From Fredinandcohnia humi (GTDB lineage Bacteria > Bacillota > Bacilli > Bacillales > Bacillaceae_L), in the NCBI RefSeq assembly GCF_001439915.1, contig NZ_LMBW01000002.1:124001-188000 (forward strand): a stretch of DNA of 64,000 bases, written 5' to 3'. A program made the position numbers and the translations under genes. This document shows positions 52,993 to 63,716 of this stretch, one piece after another (within the stretch, counting starts at the first letter, position 1; every line of letters starts with the position of its first letter). A model generated the notes under the pieces. That model did no database searches. It had not been told where the DNA came from and saw only the letters and a program-made list of their open reading frames with translations.

Positions 52993-53090
52993 CTAGGGGA
53001 ACCCTTGATAAGGGCTGAGAAAAAAGTAGTGTACTTTGAAACCCTCAACACCTGAACAGGCTTGTATCTGCGTAGGGATGTGGTAAAGGC
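52993..53090 (+). promoter_or_regulatory. TPP riboswitch (thi box)
   Basis: The THI-box core is clear: GGGG...AAGGGCTGAGA (52996-53021), ACCCT (53041-53045), ACACCTGAACAGG and CTGCGTAGGGA (53048-53079). It senses thiamine diphosphate and controls the downstream tenI-thiO-thiS-thiG operon. GTACTTT (53031-53037) can pair with AAAGTAC (53113-53119) just before the terminator, which could serve as part of the switch. Confidence 0.93.
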
Positions 53091-53120
53091 AATTTTGACT
53101 TTTAAATTGTGTAAAGTACC

Positions 53121-53153
53121 CAACCACTTTCCTGCATTGGAGAGTGGTTTTTT
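53121..53153 (+). terminator. Riboswitch-controlled attenuator
   Basis: AACCACTTTCC and GGAGAGTGGTT form a hairpin followed by TTTTTTG, 30-60 bases after the thi box and before tenI. It would form when TPP is bound. Confidence 0.88.
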
Positions 53154-53205
53154 GTTGTGCCTTTACCGTCTTTTCCTTTTTACGCGACAAATAAGGAGGA
53201 ATCAG

Positions 53206-53808
53206 ATGAAATTAATCGCTGTGACGGATAATCGACACACCATAGAAGCTCTTGCTGAAAAAATTATCGCGATTAAAGATGTGGTCGATTTTATTCAAAT
53301 TAGAGAAAAATCAAAGTCAGTCCGAGAACTTCTGACACTAATCGAATATTTACTCAATAACGGTGTGAAGAAAGAAAAAATTATGATCAATGACCGCTTA
53401 GACGTTGCGTTAATGATGGGCATTCCCACCGTTCACTTACCTGAGTGCGGCCTTCCTGTACAAATGGTGAAACAACGATACCCTCACCTAAGGGTTGGCT
53501 GCAGTGTTCATTCATTTAAAAAAGCACAAGAAGCCGAAGCAAACGGAGCAGATTATATCCTATATGGGCATTGCTTTCAAACAAATAGCAAACCAGGACT
53601 GCCTCCGAATGGGGTTGAACCTATTTTACATATGAAAAATGAACTTAACACCCCTATCTATGCAATTGGTGGTATTTCGTTGAAAACGATACCGTCTATT
53701 CAAGCTGTTGATGCAGATGGAGTTGCGCTCATGTCCAGTATTTTTAAAGCTGATGAGCCTTATTCCATAACAAAAAAATTCTTTGAGGCGATACAACATG
53801 AAAAATAA
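53206..53808 (+). CDS. tenI: Thiazole tautomerase TenI
   Basis: Aromatises the thiazole carboxylate phosphate in thiamine synthesis. The 200-residue TIM barrel is ThiE-like but reads HLPECGLPVQ and VGCSVHSFKKAQEAEANGADYILYGHCF as in TenI, not the ThiE pyrophosphate site. ATG 53206 follows AAGGAGGAATC; the frame is open upstream without a site. First gene of the riboswitch-controlled operon; it overlaps thiO by 11 bases. In B. subtilis tenA precedes tenI, but no tenA is present here. Confidence 0.9.
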   Translation: MKLIAVTDNRHTIEALAEKIIAIKDVVDFIQIREKSKSVRELLTLIEYLLNNGVKKEKIMINDRLDVALMMGIPTVHLPECGLPVQMVKQRYPHLRVGCSVHSFKKAQEAEANGADYILYGHCFQTNSKPGLPPNGVEPILHMKNELNTPIYAIGGISLKTIPSIQAVDADGVALMSSIFKADEPYSITKKFFEAIQHEK

Positions 53809-54910
53809 GTATGAAGTAGTTGTTATTGGTGGTGGGATTATTGGTTGTTCCATTGCCTATTACTTAGCAAAGTCACAAATAGAGGTTGCATTGTTTGAAG
53901 GTGGACAAATTGGAATGAAAACAACGAAAGCTGCTGCTGGAATGCTTGGTGCTCATTCAGAAAGTGATGGAGACTTCTCCCTCTTCTTCCCTTTTGCGAG
54001 ATCAAGCCAGTTGGAATACAACAGACTGAAGGATGAACTGTATGAATTAAGTGGTGTTGATATTGGTTATAGAACGGGCGGGATATTGAAGCTTGCTTAC
54101 ACTGAAGAAGATAAGCTTAATCTCGATTTGCTTCTTAAACAGCCGACCGTAAAATGGGTGAATCACGAAAAAGTTAAATTAATGGAACCTGGAATTAGCA
54201 ATGATGTTTTAGGTGGTGCATATATCGCAGATGATGTTAACGTGATTCCGACCAAAACTTGTGAAGCTTTTGCTAAAAGCGCTCAGGTGCTGGGTGCATC
54301 GATTTTTGAAAACAGCAACGTCTATGGAATCGAGAAAAATGGTAGCAACTACATCGTGAAATCAGCAAAAGGAAATGTTGAAGCAAAGTACATCGTTGTT
54401 GCAACTGGGGTTTATAGTAATAACCTTTTACAGAATCTTGGAATAACTGAAAAACTGTCACCTGTAAAAGGAGAAAGCATCATTGTTCACCACGAGAAGC
54501 CACTTTTACAACACACGTTATTTCACGATAAATCCTACATCGTTCCAAGAAACAATAGAAAACTCGTCATTGGTGCAACAATGATTCAGGATGACTGGAG
54601 TGATTCAATTAGTCTTCAGAGTGTTGAATCTTTAATTAAAAAAGCAAAAGTGTTGCTCCCCTCCTCAGCTAACTGGAAAATTGACAGTTTTACAACTGGG
54701 TTAAGACCTACCACCTTTGATGGACATCCATTTATCGGCAGACTTCCTGAGGAGGAACGGATTTTTATTGCGTGTGGGCACTTCCGCAATGGGATTCTCC
54801 TTGCACCTGCAACTGGGAAAATGATTCGTGATCTAATTCTGAATAAAGAGGTAAAACAAGAATGGATTGATGCATTTCGTATCGATCGAAGGCAGACAGT
54901 CATGGTTTAG
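53798..54910 (+). CDS. thiO: Glycine oxidase ThiO
   Basis: FAD-dependent oxidation of glycine to the imine used for thiazole formation; 370 residues. The N-terminal FAD motif VVVIGGGIIGCSIAYYLA, the KAAAGMLGAHSE segment and the C-terminal GLRPTTFDGHPFIG and GHFRNGILLAP blocks are typical. ATG 53798 lies inside the end of tenI, with GAGG upstream. It is followed 12 bases later by thiS. D-amino-acid oxidase activity is possible as a side reaction. Confidence 0.92.
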   Translation: MKNKYEVVVIGGGIIGCSIAYYLAKSQIEVALFEGGQIGMKTTKAAAGMLGAHSESDGDFSLFFPFARSSQLEYNRLKDELYELSGVDIGYRTGGILKLAYTEEDKLNLDLLLKQPTVKWVNHEKVKLMEPGISNDVLGGAYIADDVNVIPTKTCEAFAKSAQVLGASIFENSNVYGIEKNGSNYIVKSAKGNVEAKYIVVATGVYSNNLLQNLGITEKLSPVKGESIIVHHEKPLLQHTLFHDKSYIVPRNNRKLVIGATMIQDDWSDSISLQSVESLIKKAKVLLPSSANWKIDSFTTGLRPTTFDGHPFIGRLPEEERIFIACGHFRNGILLAPATGKMIRDLILNKEVKQEWIDAFRIDRRQTVMV

Positions 54911-54922
54911 GAGGTGAGAAAA

Positions 54923-55126
54923 ATGAGAATTAGGCTTAACGGAGAGCAAGTAGAAATCCCTGAAGAAATAAATTCAGTGGAAAAGCTTTTAGCTCATTAT
55001 AAGTTGCAAAACCGGATCGCGATTGTAGAAATGAACGAGGATATTATAAAAAAAGACGACTATAAAACGATGAAACTTGCAAATGGTGATGTCATCGAAA
55101 TCGTCCAATTTGTAGGAGGAGGATAA
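54923..55126 (+). CDS. thiS: Sulfur carrier protein ThiS
   Basis: A 67-residue ubiquitin-like carrier that brings sulfur to thiazole synthase as a C-terminal thiocarboxylate. It ends VQFVGGG; the terminal Gly-Gly is required, and there is one additional Gly before it. ATG 54923 with GGAGGTGAG is preferred to the GTG three codons earlier. It starts 12 bases after thiO and is followed two bases later by thiG. The adenylating partner ThiF is not encoded in this operon. Confidence 0.92.
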   Translation: MRIRLNGEQVEIPEEINSVEKLLAHYKLQNRIAIVEMNEDIIKKDDYKTMKLANGDVIEIVQFVGGG

Positions 55127-55128
55127 TA

Positions 55129-55896
55129 ATGTTAACAATAGCAAATCGCACATTCAAATCTAGACTATTATTAGGAACAGGAAAATACTCATCTTTTGAA
55201 ATTCAAAAGCAAGCTGTAGAGGTATCCGATGCCGAAATTTTAACGTTTGCTGTAAGAAGAATGAATATTTTTGAAGAAAGTCAGCCCAATTTTTTAGAGC
55301 AATTAGACTTAACAAAATATACACTTCTTCCAAATACAGCAGGAGCGAAAACGGCTGAAGAAGCTGTTCGAATTGCTAAGTTAGCGAAGGCATCTGGTTT
55401 ATGTGACATGATTAAGGTTGAGATTATTGGGGATGACAGATCCCTTTTACCAGATCCGATTGAAACATTGAAAGCATCGGAAATGCTTCTGAATGAAGGG
55501 TTCATTGTGCTACCGTATACGTCAGATGATGTAGTTTTAGCGAAGCGGTTGGAGGATCTTGGTGTTCATGCGATTATGCCAGGTGCAAGTCCAATTGGTT
55601 CAGGTAAAGGAATTATTAATCCTTTAAACTTAACATTCATTATCGAACAAACTCAGGTGCCTGTCATTATTGATGCAGGAATTGGTTCCCCAAAAGATGT
55701 CGCTTATGCGATGGAACTTGGCGCAGATGGAGTTCTTTTGAATACGGCTGTGTCAGGTGCAAAGGATCCTGTAAAAATGGCACGCGCCGTAAAGCTTGCG
55801 TTGGAAGCAGGAAGATTAGGATATGAAGCAGGACGGATTGAAGAAAAAGACTACGCAGTAGCCAGTAGTCCAATGACAGGGTTGGTAGGGTCATAA
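55129..55896 (+). CDS. thiG: Thiazole synthase ThiG
   Basis: Forms the thiazole ring from deoxyxylulose phosphate, dehydroglycine and ThiS thiocarboxylate. The 255-residue barrel has the Schiff-base Lys96 in [20 protein letters not shown] at the start and phosphate-binding loops [29 protein letters not shown] precedes the ATG. It is the last gene of the operon, so thiF and thiD, which follow in B. subtilis, must lie elsewhere if the pathway is complete. Confidence 0.94.
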   Translation: MLTIANRTFKSRLLLGTGKYSSFEIQKQAVEVSDAEILTFAVRRMNIFEESQPNFLEQLDLTKYTLLPNTAGAKTAEEAVRIAKLAKASGLCDMIKVEIIGDDRSLLPDPIETLKASEMLLNEGFIVLPYTSDDVVLAKRLEDLGVHAIMPGASPIGSGKGIINPLNLTFIIEQTQVPVIIDAGIGSPKDVAYAMELGADGVLLNTAVSGAKDPVKMARAVKLALEAGRLGYEAGRIEEKDYAVASSPMTGLVGS

Positions 55897-55900
55897 AAAT

Positions 55901-55970
55901 ATTGGAAAACCTGGGGCCTGTCCCTCAACCCGTTAATTTTTGTGGGGATAGGCACCAAAATTTCCATTGG
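55901..55970. repeat. Short dispersed palindromic repeat, copy near thiG
   Basis: An imperfect hairpin, TTGGAAA...GGGGCCTGTCCC and GGGGATAGGCACC...TTTCCA, directly after thiG. It shares the CCTGTCCC core with the elements at 2956-2990, 21832-21850 and about 52894-52917. It may also end the thi transcript; no strong T-run is present. Confidence 0.5.
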
Positions 55971-56089
55971 ACTACTTTTAGAATTCTATTTTTCCAGACA
56001 CTGTTTGCTTAAATTTCACTTTTATTAAAGAGGCTCCAAACATCTCTCTATATGAATTGTTTGAAGTCTCAATACTAGTTAACCCTAGA

Positions 56090-56500
56090 TTAGCGATTTC
56101 CCGATCCTATTCCTGTGCCAGTTCCTGTTCCACTAGTACCAGCACCCGTGCCATATCCACAACCATTAGTCCCAGTTCCAGTCACGCCAGTACCAGCCCC
56201 AGCACCCGTACCATTAATCCCCGTACCAGTACCTATTGGACCTGTATTGCCATCATCACAATTATTTAAATCGTTACCGTTATTCATTATGTTGCTTCGA
56301 CCATTGTTCGTCCCATCTCTATTATCATTTCCGCGATTAAAACCTCGCATGTTGTCCTGGTCGTTTTGATTTCTTTGATTCAATATCCTTATATTCCCAT
56401 CATCATTTTGTGTATCAAATTTATTACCGTTAGTTCCGCATCCTGCAAGTCCAACAACCAATAAAGCTGCACCTAAAAAAGATGGTATTAATTTTCTCAT
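56090..56500 (-). CDS. Low-complexity Gly/Thr-rich lipoprotein
   Basis: A 136-residue secreted lipoprotein. A signal peptide with lipobox LAGC (Cys near 21) is followed by an Asn/Asp/Arg-rich region and a C-terminal low-complexity stretch of about 50 residues built from Gly-Thr and Gly-Ala units (DNA 56105-56245). No domain is recognised. The asparagine-rich middle with RGNDNRDGTNNGR is reminiscent of spore-surface or small secreted Bacillus proteins, but this is not evidence of function. Repeat-rich coding DNA of this sort changes length easily. Confidence 0.65.
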   Translation of the reverse strand: MRKLIPSFLGAALLVVGLAGCGTNGNKFDTQNDDGNIRILNQRNQNDQDNMRGFNRGNDNRDGTNNGRSNIMNNGNDLNNCDDGNTGPIGTGTGINGTGAGAGTGVTGTGTNGCGYGTGAGTSGTGTGTGIGSGNR

Positions 56501-56917
56501 GTGTTAACCCCCTTTTATTTTGAAAACGTTAAAAAAAACGAAAAGTTTTTAAACGCTCCATTATAGAATGGCTTAACACATAAATATTAAATCTGTTAGA
56601 TATCGGTAATACACAGCTTACCTTTGCTAAAACCAAATAACGATTACTTCATATCTATATACTCTCAATCAAAGATACAACCTTACCTGAAATGCATCCA
56701 AATTGGTAATCCTTCGATTTTTAATTCGTCACTACCTTATTATATAAAATTATTTTTATGAACAGTTTCCCAATTATATGAATGGCTTGTACTGGGAATT
56801 CTATATTGAAGGAAGGGCATACAAAGTAGCTAGCAAAGATTTCTAAATCACTTAGTATATGCGTCTTGCCTTTCTTTTCTAATCATCTTAACAGCATTAG
56901 ACAGACACAGCTAATTG
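56501..56917. other. Intergenic stretch without a supported gene
   Basis: AT-rich. TGAAAACGTTAAAA (56520-56533), upstream of the lipoprotein gene, resembles a cre site but lacks its final CA. Otherwise nothing is recognised. Confidence 0.4.
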
Positions 56918-57166
56918 CTATCGATACTTGGTTTTTTTAATGGAAAATCGAACCATAGCTCCAATAGAAACCATTAATGCGATCTTATTCGAAAAGTTGG
57001 CCAAGGTTCTTATTAATACACTAAGTGTTATCAATATAAACCCAATGCCAAAAGCATATGTATACTCAATACGATTAGAAATTCCCAAAACATAAATAAA
57101 TCCAAAGGAACTCGTAATAATTCCCATGTATAATAAATATTTCTTTATTTTTTTAAATAAGTCCAT
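56918..57166 (-). CDS. Small membrane protein
   Basis: An 82-residue protein with two or three hydrophobic segments and a basic C-terminus (SIKKTKYR). It begins MDLFKKIKKYLLYMG, a positively charged cytoplasmic end. GGGGGGAGTGAA before the ATG is a strong site. No family recognised. Confidence 0.6.
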   Translation of the reverse strand: MDLFKKIKKYLLYMGIITSSFGFIYVLGISNRIEYTYAFGIGFILITLSVLIRTLANFSNKIALMVSIGAMVRFSIKKTKYR

Positions 57167-57385
57167 TTCACTCCCCCCATTCTGTACTCCCTAGCTGTTA
57201 CGTATTTTAAATTTATTTTACCAATTTTTGGACAAAATCCTGATAATTATTAATTCAACAAAATGATATTTTTTTCCTTGAATATTATCCATTTCTTTTC
57301 CTTCTTTTCCTTCTTTTCTACAATTCCTGATATGCTAGTCTAATAGGATATGTTAAAATTATCCTTATATATTGGAGGGATAAAT

Positions 57386-58009
57386 GTGGATTACCTTTCT
57401 GTCATATCTTTTTTGGGTGCAGCAATCGTACTTACCCTAATGCCAGGACCGGATAACTTGTTTACTTTGGCACAGAGCATAGCTAAAGGAAAAAATGCAG
57501 GGATCTTCACTACTCTCGGGCTTTGCACGGGATTATTAGTACATATTGCCGCCGCGACTATAGGAATATCAGCCGTGATTTACAAGTCCGCTTTTGCGTT
57601 CACCGTTGTTAAATATGCTGGGGCAGCATACTTGTTATTCTTAGCATATAAATCTTTCACAGAAAAAGCATCGACTTTTAACCTTCACCACGAGGACACT
57701 TTAGACTATAAATCTTTATACAAAAAAGGCGTTATTATGAACCTATTGAACCCAAAAGTTTCTTTGTTTTTTCTAGCATTCTTTCCTCAGTTTGTTAATT
57801 ATGAGCATGGTCATGTTTCGATTCAAATGCTTGTTTTTGGAATCCTATTTCTAGTCCAAACTTTAGTCATTTTTTCTTTAATAAGTATTTTTGCTGGAAA
57901 AGTCGGTTATTACCTACGTAAGAATCCGACAGTATCGAAAAAAATAAATGTTATTCAAGGGTCACTGTTCACAATTATCGGATTAAAAATTGCCTTTAGT
58001 CAAAAATAA
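57386..58009 (+). CDS. LysE-family amino acid exporter
   Basis: A 207-residue RhtB/LysE translocator with about six membrane segments. The N-terminal block LTLMPGPDNLFTLAQSIAKG and the central NLLNPKVSLFFLAFFPQFV are diagnostic. GTG 57386 lies six bases after GGAGGG; an ATG at 57350 is in frame but without a site. It is monocistronic, followed by a hairpin terminator. Substrate unknown; relatives export lysine, threonine or homoserine. Confidence 0.9.
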   Translation: MDYLSVISFLGAAIVLTLMPGPDNLFTLAQSIAKGKNAGIFTTLGLCTGLLVHIAAATIGISAVIYKSAFAFTVVKYAGAAYLLFLAYKSFTEKASTFNLHHEDTLDYKSLYKKGVIMNLLNPKVSLFFLAFFPQFVNYEHGHVSIQMLVFGILFLVQTLVIFSLISIFAGKVGYYLRKNPTVSKKINVIQGSLFTIIGLKIAFSQK

Positions 58010-58045
58010 GAAGCAAAAAATTGGCCCTTCATTATGTAATGAAAT

Positions 58046-58074
58046 AAACCCTGTCCAAATATAGGACAGGGTTT
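58046..58074. terminator. Bidirectional intrinsic terminator
   Basis: A perfect 11-bp stem AAACCCTGTCC (58046-58056) / GGACAGGGTTT (58064-58074) between the convergent LysE and VOC genes. Confidence 0.85.
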
Positions 58075-58134
58075 AACACACCGAACTTTAAAATAAGAGT
58101 AAGTCGTTTTGAAACGAAGTTACTTCTATATCGC

Positions 58135-58521
58135 CTAATTATTATGAGCAATCTGAATAAGGTTGCCACTTGTATCGTCAAAGACAGCTATTGTAACTGG
58201 CCCCGCATTTTTGGGCTCCATGGTAAACTTTACCCCCAAGCTCTTTAATCGTTCGTACTCTTTGAAAACATCTGCAACCCCAAACATGGTTGCTGGAATG
58301 CCATCAGCAAATAATTTCTGTTGATACTCTTTGGCAGCCGGATGGTTATTAGGTTCGAGCACAAGCTCAGTACCTTCTGGAGCTTCAGGGGAAACAAGCG
58401 TTATCCACCTATATTCTCCCACCGGAACGTCATGCTTTTTTTCAAAGCCTAGGATTTCAGAATAGAACTTCAATGCCTTGGCTTGATCTTCAACAAATAA
58501 ACTGGTAACAATGATTTTCAA
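58135..58521 (-). CDS. VOC-family (glyoxalase-like) protein
   Basis: A 128-residue vicinal-oxygen-chelate protein with two beta-alpha-beta-beta-beta units: IIVTSLFVEDQAKALKFYSEILGF at the N-terminus and the ending IAVFDDTSGNLIQIAH, where the acidic metal ligand of glyoxalases is replaced by Gln. It belongs to the YraH/glyoxalase-like group, whose substrates vary. TTG 58521 follows AGGAGGAAAAAACAC. Monocistronic. Confidence 0.8.
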   Translation of the reverse strand: MKIIVTSLFVEDQAKALKFYSEILGFEKKHDVPVGEYRWITLVSPEAPEGTELVLEPNNHPAAKEYQQKLFADGIPATMFGVADVFKEYERLKSLGVKFTMEPKNAGPVTIAVFDDTSGNLIQIAHNN

Positions 58522-58797
58522 GTGTTTTTTCCTCCTATGATCTTTCCTATGTATGATGATTTACTAATCTTGCTAGAAGCAAAACAACTCTCAGAAGTTC
58601 AGTTTCGAATTTATCATAACACTTTTAGCAGTATTTCTAAATCAAACCTTCCGTAATCTTGAACTTCGCGGTTGTTGAACAATTTTATTTTCCTAATAAC
58701 TATTTAAAACCTTTCCCATCTCGGCACATGGTTTTACAACGGTATCATTCTTGTTCGTATGAGGAAATACAGCTGGACACCCGTTTGGTGAAAAAAA

Positions 58798-59298
58798 TCA
58801 TAGAACTAAAACCATAAGTTCATCATCGTAGTATGTGCCATCTACTCTTAACCCATTTTTATCAATCCCATAGGTTCTAAAGCCTAATGATTTATAAAGA
58901 TTTTTTGCAGGTTCATTACTTGAAGTTACTGATAAATAAATTTGTTTAATCTCTTTCATTTCTTTAGCCATTTGAATTGCCTCAGTCATTAACCTTCTTC
59001 CAATTCCAGATTTACGCATCTCAGGATTGACATACATAGCAACAATATACGCCCTATGTTTAGTTTTTATTTTTGTTTCTATTATTAACGTTACTACCCC
59101 AGAGAGTTTATCATCAACAAAAGCACCAAATGTGAAGAAATGTCCAAAACTTAATCTATTTTCAAAGTTTTCAAGAGGGTATTCTTTTTCTTCAGCATAA
59201 CTTGAACTGAATGCTTCAGGGTTCGATTTTAGCGCATCTAATCTTATATCTCTGTAAATTACCGCATCTTTTGGTTCAAGTATTTTTATTTCCATCAT
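58798..59298 (-). CDS. GNAT-family N-acetyltransferase
   Basis: A 166-residue acetyl-CoA-dependent acetyltransferase. The GNAT core is clear: AYIVAMYVNPEMRKSGIGRRLM holds the acetyl-CoA pyrophosphate loop, and LSVTSSNEPAKNLYKSLGF is motif B. GAGGGGATAA precedes the ATG. Substrate unknown. The 276-base gap to the VOC gene (58522-58797) shows nothing recognisable. Confidence 0.85.
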   Translation of the reverse strand: MMEIKILEPKDAVIYRDIRLDALKSNPEAFSSSYAEEKEYPLENFENRLSFGHFFTFGAFVDDKLSGVVTLIIETKIKTKHRAYIVAMYVNPEMRKSGIGRRLMTEAIQMAKEMKEIKQIYLSVTSSNEPAKNLYKSLGFRTYGIDKNGLRVDGTYYDDELMVLVL

Positions 59299-59326
59299 TT
59301 ATCCCCTCACCTTTAATAAACATGAA

Positions 59327-59425
59327 TTAAAACAAAAATTGCAGCCACATATGTTCCGGCTCGTGTAATTCTAGTGCATTTCGAAGCCATTTTTTCTTGC
59401 CATTATCAAGGTAATCCATTACGGT
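59327..59425 (-). pseudogene. Possible gene remnant
   Basis: A 32-codon minus-strand frame ending in TAA reads TVMDYLDNGKKKWLRNAL and then ELHEPEHMWL. It has protein-like composition but no start, no ribosome binding site and no recognised family. It may be the C-terminal end of a deleted gene. Confidence 0.25.
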
Positions 59426-59574
59426 AAGAAGTCATTACCAATCAACATTAACATAATATCCCAATTGTTTCTCGAAAAAATAAAGACCATCAAATGATGA
59501 TCTTTGCAGGACAGAAGTCTGTTAAACTCTGTTAAATCTATAAATTGGTTTTTCAATTATATATTTTCTCCCAA

Positions 59575-59778
59575 TTATCTATTGCTTTTTTGGGTTCTTA
59601 TTTTTACGGATTCTCCCCCAATCCCCCAATGTTCGGGAGGTATTTCATTTATCATGATACGGACATTTTCGACTGGAGACTCTAATACTTTAGCAACTAA
59701 CGTAGAAATTTCTTGAATTAATATTTCCTTTTTCTCGGGTGAACGCCCTTCTAGCATATTTATCTGAACAAACGGCAT
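59575..59778 (-). CDS. 4-oxalocrotonate tautomerase-family protein
   Basis: A 67-residue tautomerase. The start ATG 59778, behind AAAGGAG, is followed by Pro, giving MPFVQINMLEGRSPEKK; after Met removal that Pro1 is the catalytic base. The conserved VRIMINEIPPEHWGIGG C-terminal part matches 4-OT proteins. It lies 80 bases downstream of an extradiol dioxygenase gene, consistent with a meta-cleavage partnership, although such small tautomerases also occur alone. Confidence 0.88.
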   Translation of the reverse strand: MPFVQINMLEGRSPEKKEILIQEISTLVAKVLESPVENVRIMINEIPPEHWGIGGESVKIRTQKSNR

Positions 59779-59858
59779 GATTGAAACTCCTTTCTTCAAT
59801 GTAGCTGATTGATCTATAATTTTTCCGATCCGATTTTCTAAATAATAGGAAAAAATTT

Positions 59859-60821
59859 TTATTTCGCCTTAATTGATGGTCGATCCGGTGTCCCATAAAG
59901 GAAATATTCTTGAGGTAGTGGAGAACCATACCAAATAATCCCCTTATCCAATTCTTCCTCTTTCCAAGTAATTGTTTTCCAATCTGGATCTAGTATTAAG
60001 TAACCAGTATCTCCAAACAACTCAATACGGTTTCCACCCGGCTCAAAAACATACATAAAGTACGCCTGACTAATTCCATGCTTTCCTGGGCCAGCCTCAA
60101 TTTCAAAACCGTTTTCAACTAGCAAATCTGCTAGATCCATTAAATGTTGGGGGTATCCATACCAATATGCAACATGATGAAACCTTCCTTTTTCACCACT
60201 TTGGTCCCCCATGAGTGCAATTTCATGCACAAGTGGGCTAACACTCATCCATGCGCCCATCTCAGCCCCATCATTCATTATAATATTCTCACGAAGCTTA
60301 AAGCCTAATTCATCCGCCATGAAACGTTTATTTTGTGTAACATTTCCGCACATTAGATTAATATGATCTAAGCGTCTCGCTGGAATCCCGATATTCGGTC
60401 TTTTTTGCGGACGACTCTTAAGCTTTGTCTTTTGATCTTCTGAAGCTTGATAATACTCAACATTCCAAAGAAGTTCCATATTATGTCCATCCGGTGTTTG
60501 GAACTGATAGGCGGCACCATGTCCAAGGTCTCCTTCAATCCAGCCCTTCCCATATCCACTTTTTTCAAGGGAATGAACTCTTTGATATAATGCAGCTTCA
60601 GAGCTAGTCCTCCAGGCAGCATGTCCCATACCGGCTTCCTTTGCTTCCGTGATTTTTAAAGTATGATGATAAAAATCTTCATATGCCCTTAGATAAACAG
60701 ACTGCCCTTCTCTCGCACTAATCTGTAAGCCAAGATAATCTGTAAAAAACCTAAGTGTCTCTTCTGGTTTTGGAGAATATAGTTCCACATGTGCTAATTG
60801 GGCTACATCAAAATTTGACAT
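59859..60821 (-). CDS. Extradiol (catechol 2,3-) dioxygenase
   Basis: Ring-cleaving dioxygenase, 320 residues, built of two VOC domains. Iron ligands in the C-terminal domain are His152 in RLDHINLM, His214 or His215 in RFHHVAYW and Glu266 in NRIELFGD, within the extradiol signature. Substrate is probably a catechol. AGGAGGTTTTACG precedes the ATG. A cre-like sequence lies 22-35 bases upstream. No other meta-pathway genes beyond the tautomerase are in the window, so this may be part of a scattered or detoxifying route. Confidence 0.9.
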   Translation of the reverse strand: MSNFDVAQLAHVELYSPKPEETLRFFTDYLGLQISAREGQSVYLRAYEDFYHHTLKITEAKEAGMGHAAWRTSSEAALYQRVHSLEKSGYGKGWIEGDLGHGAAYQFQTPDGHNMELLWNVEYYQASEDQKTKLKSRPQKRPNIGIPARRLDHINLMCGNVTQNKRFMADELGFKLRENIIMNDGAEMGAWMSVSPLVHEIALMGDQSGEKGRFHHVAYWYGYPQHLMDLADLLVENGFEIEAGPGKHGISQAYFMYVFEPGGNRIELFGDTGYLILDPDWKTITWKEEELDKGIIWYGSPLPQEYFLYGTPDRPSIKAK

Positions 60822-60842
60822 CGTAAAACCTCCTAATCGGTA

Positions 60843-60856
60843 TTTAAACGCTTACA
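60843..60856 (-). promoter_or_regulatory. cre-like site upstream of the extradiol dioxygenase
   Basis: TGTAAGCGTTTAAA on the minus strand agrees with the cre consensus at all specified positions except the penultimate one. Its place between promoter and start would allow CcpA repression. Confidence 0.5.
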
Positions 60857-61050
60857 TTTCATTGAAGTTCCAAAACTTTCTAATGTATTATTCAAAATAT
60901 ATTCAATTTTCTATTATTATGAACATAATTAATGGAATATTCACAATGCTAAAAGGTTTGCAAATAAAAATACAAGTATTAAACCCTTCTACAATACTTT
61001 TAGAATGTTCCCTTAGTTAGGTGTGCATCAGACTTGCTTTATATTCGTCG

Positions 61051-61068
61051 TTATCATTATAATGGTAA
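61051..61068. promoter_or_regulatory. Fur/PerR-like palindrome upstream of katG
   Basis: TTATCATTATAATGGTAA is an 18-base palindrome with one mismatched pair. Its A/T pattern resembles Fur-family (PerR, Fur, Zur) boxes. It lies 286 bases before katG, far for a direct operator, within the 532-base gap 60822-61353. Another small palindrome, ATTATG-AA-CATAAT (60916-60929), is nearer the dioxygenase gene. Confidence 0.4.
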
Positions 61069-61257
61069 TATACAAAATATTGTAACTTTTTTTGTGATCC
61101 TTCTTCTATGTCCGTAACAACATTTTCTATCCTCTGAGACTTTACTTCATTTGTTTAGATTCAAGTATCTATCATAATTGCAAAACTCTTAAATATAATA
61201 GTTCTGATGTTTTTTATTTTCAAAGTCTATTTTTCTTTTAATCTAGCCCTTCTTCTA

Positions 61258-61308
61258 TTGTTATCTTCATATGTTAAAACTATTATCATCCTAGTTTCAT
61301 AAAACTAG
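61258..61308 (+). promoter_or_regulatory. Probable sigma-A promoter and operator of katG
   Basis: TTGTTA (61258-61263) and TATTAT (61281-61286) are separated by exactly 17 bases. The perfect repeat CTAGTTT-CATA-AAACTAG (61291-61308) covers the expected transcription start, where a repressor would bind. The ribosome binding site and GTG follow 27-45 bases later. Confidence 0.6.
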
Positions 61309-61350
61309 ATGCATATAATTTATTAAATTTTCACAGAAGGAGAGATGTAA

Positions 61351-63570
<2,220 letters not shown>

Positions 63571-63599
63571 GGGTAGATTTAATGCAATTAAACTTGATA

Positions 63600-63638
63600 A
63601 AGTCCCTTCTGTGCAATCCAGCATAGGAGGGATTTTAT
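63600..63638 (+). terminator. katG terminator
   Basis: AAAGTCCCTTCTGTGC and GCATAGGAGGGATTTT form a stem with a mismatch or two, followed by TTTTATC. Confidence 0.75.
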
Positions 63639-63642
63639 CGTT

Positions 63643-63702
63643 AAAAAAGATGCCTTTCCCGAGCGATGTAATACTTCACTTCGCCGGGGAAGGCACCTTT
63701 TT
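63643..63702. terminator. Bidirectional terminator between convergent genes
   Basis: TGCCTTTCCC (63651-63660) pairs with GGGGAAGGCA (63686-63695), one mismatch, with A-run before and T-run after, so it works from either side. Confidence 0.75.
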
Positions 63703-63716
63703 AAGAAATCAATCTT

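Noticed and set aside
56105-56245. CRISPR-like or satellite repeat
   Set aside because: The repeat units are short, in frame and encode Gly-Thr; no spacers of constant length.
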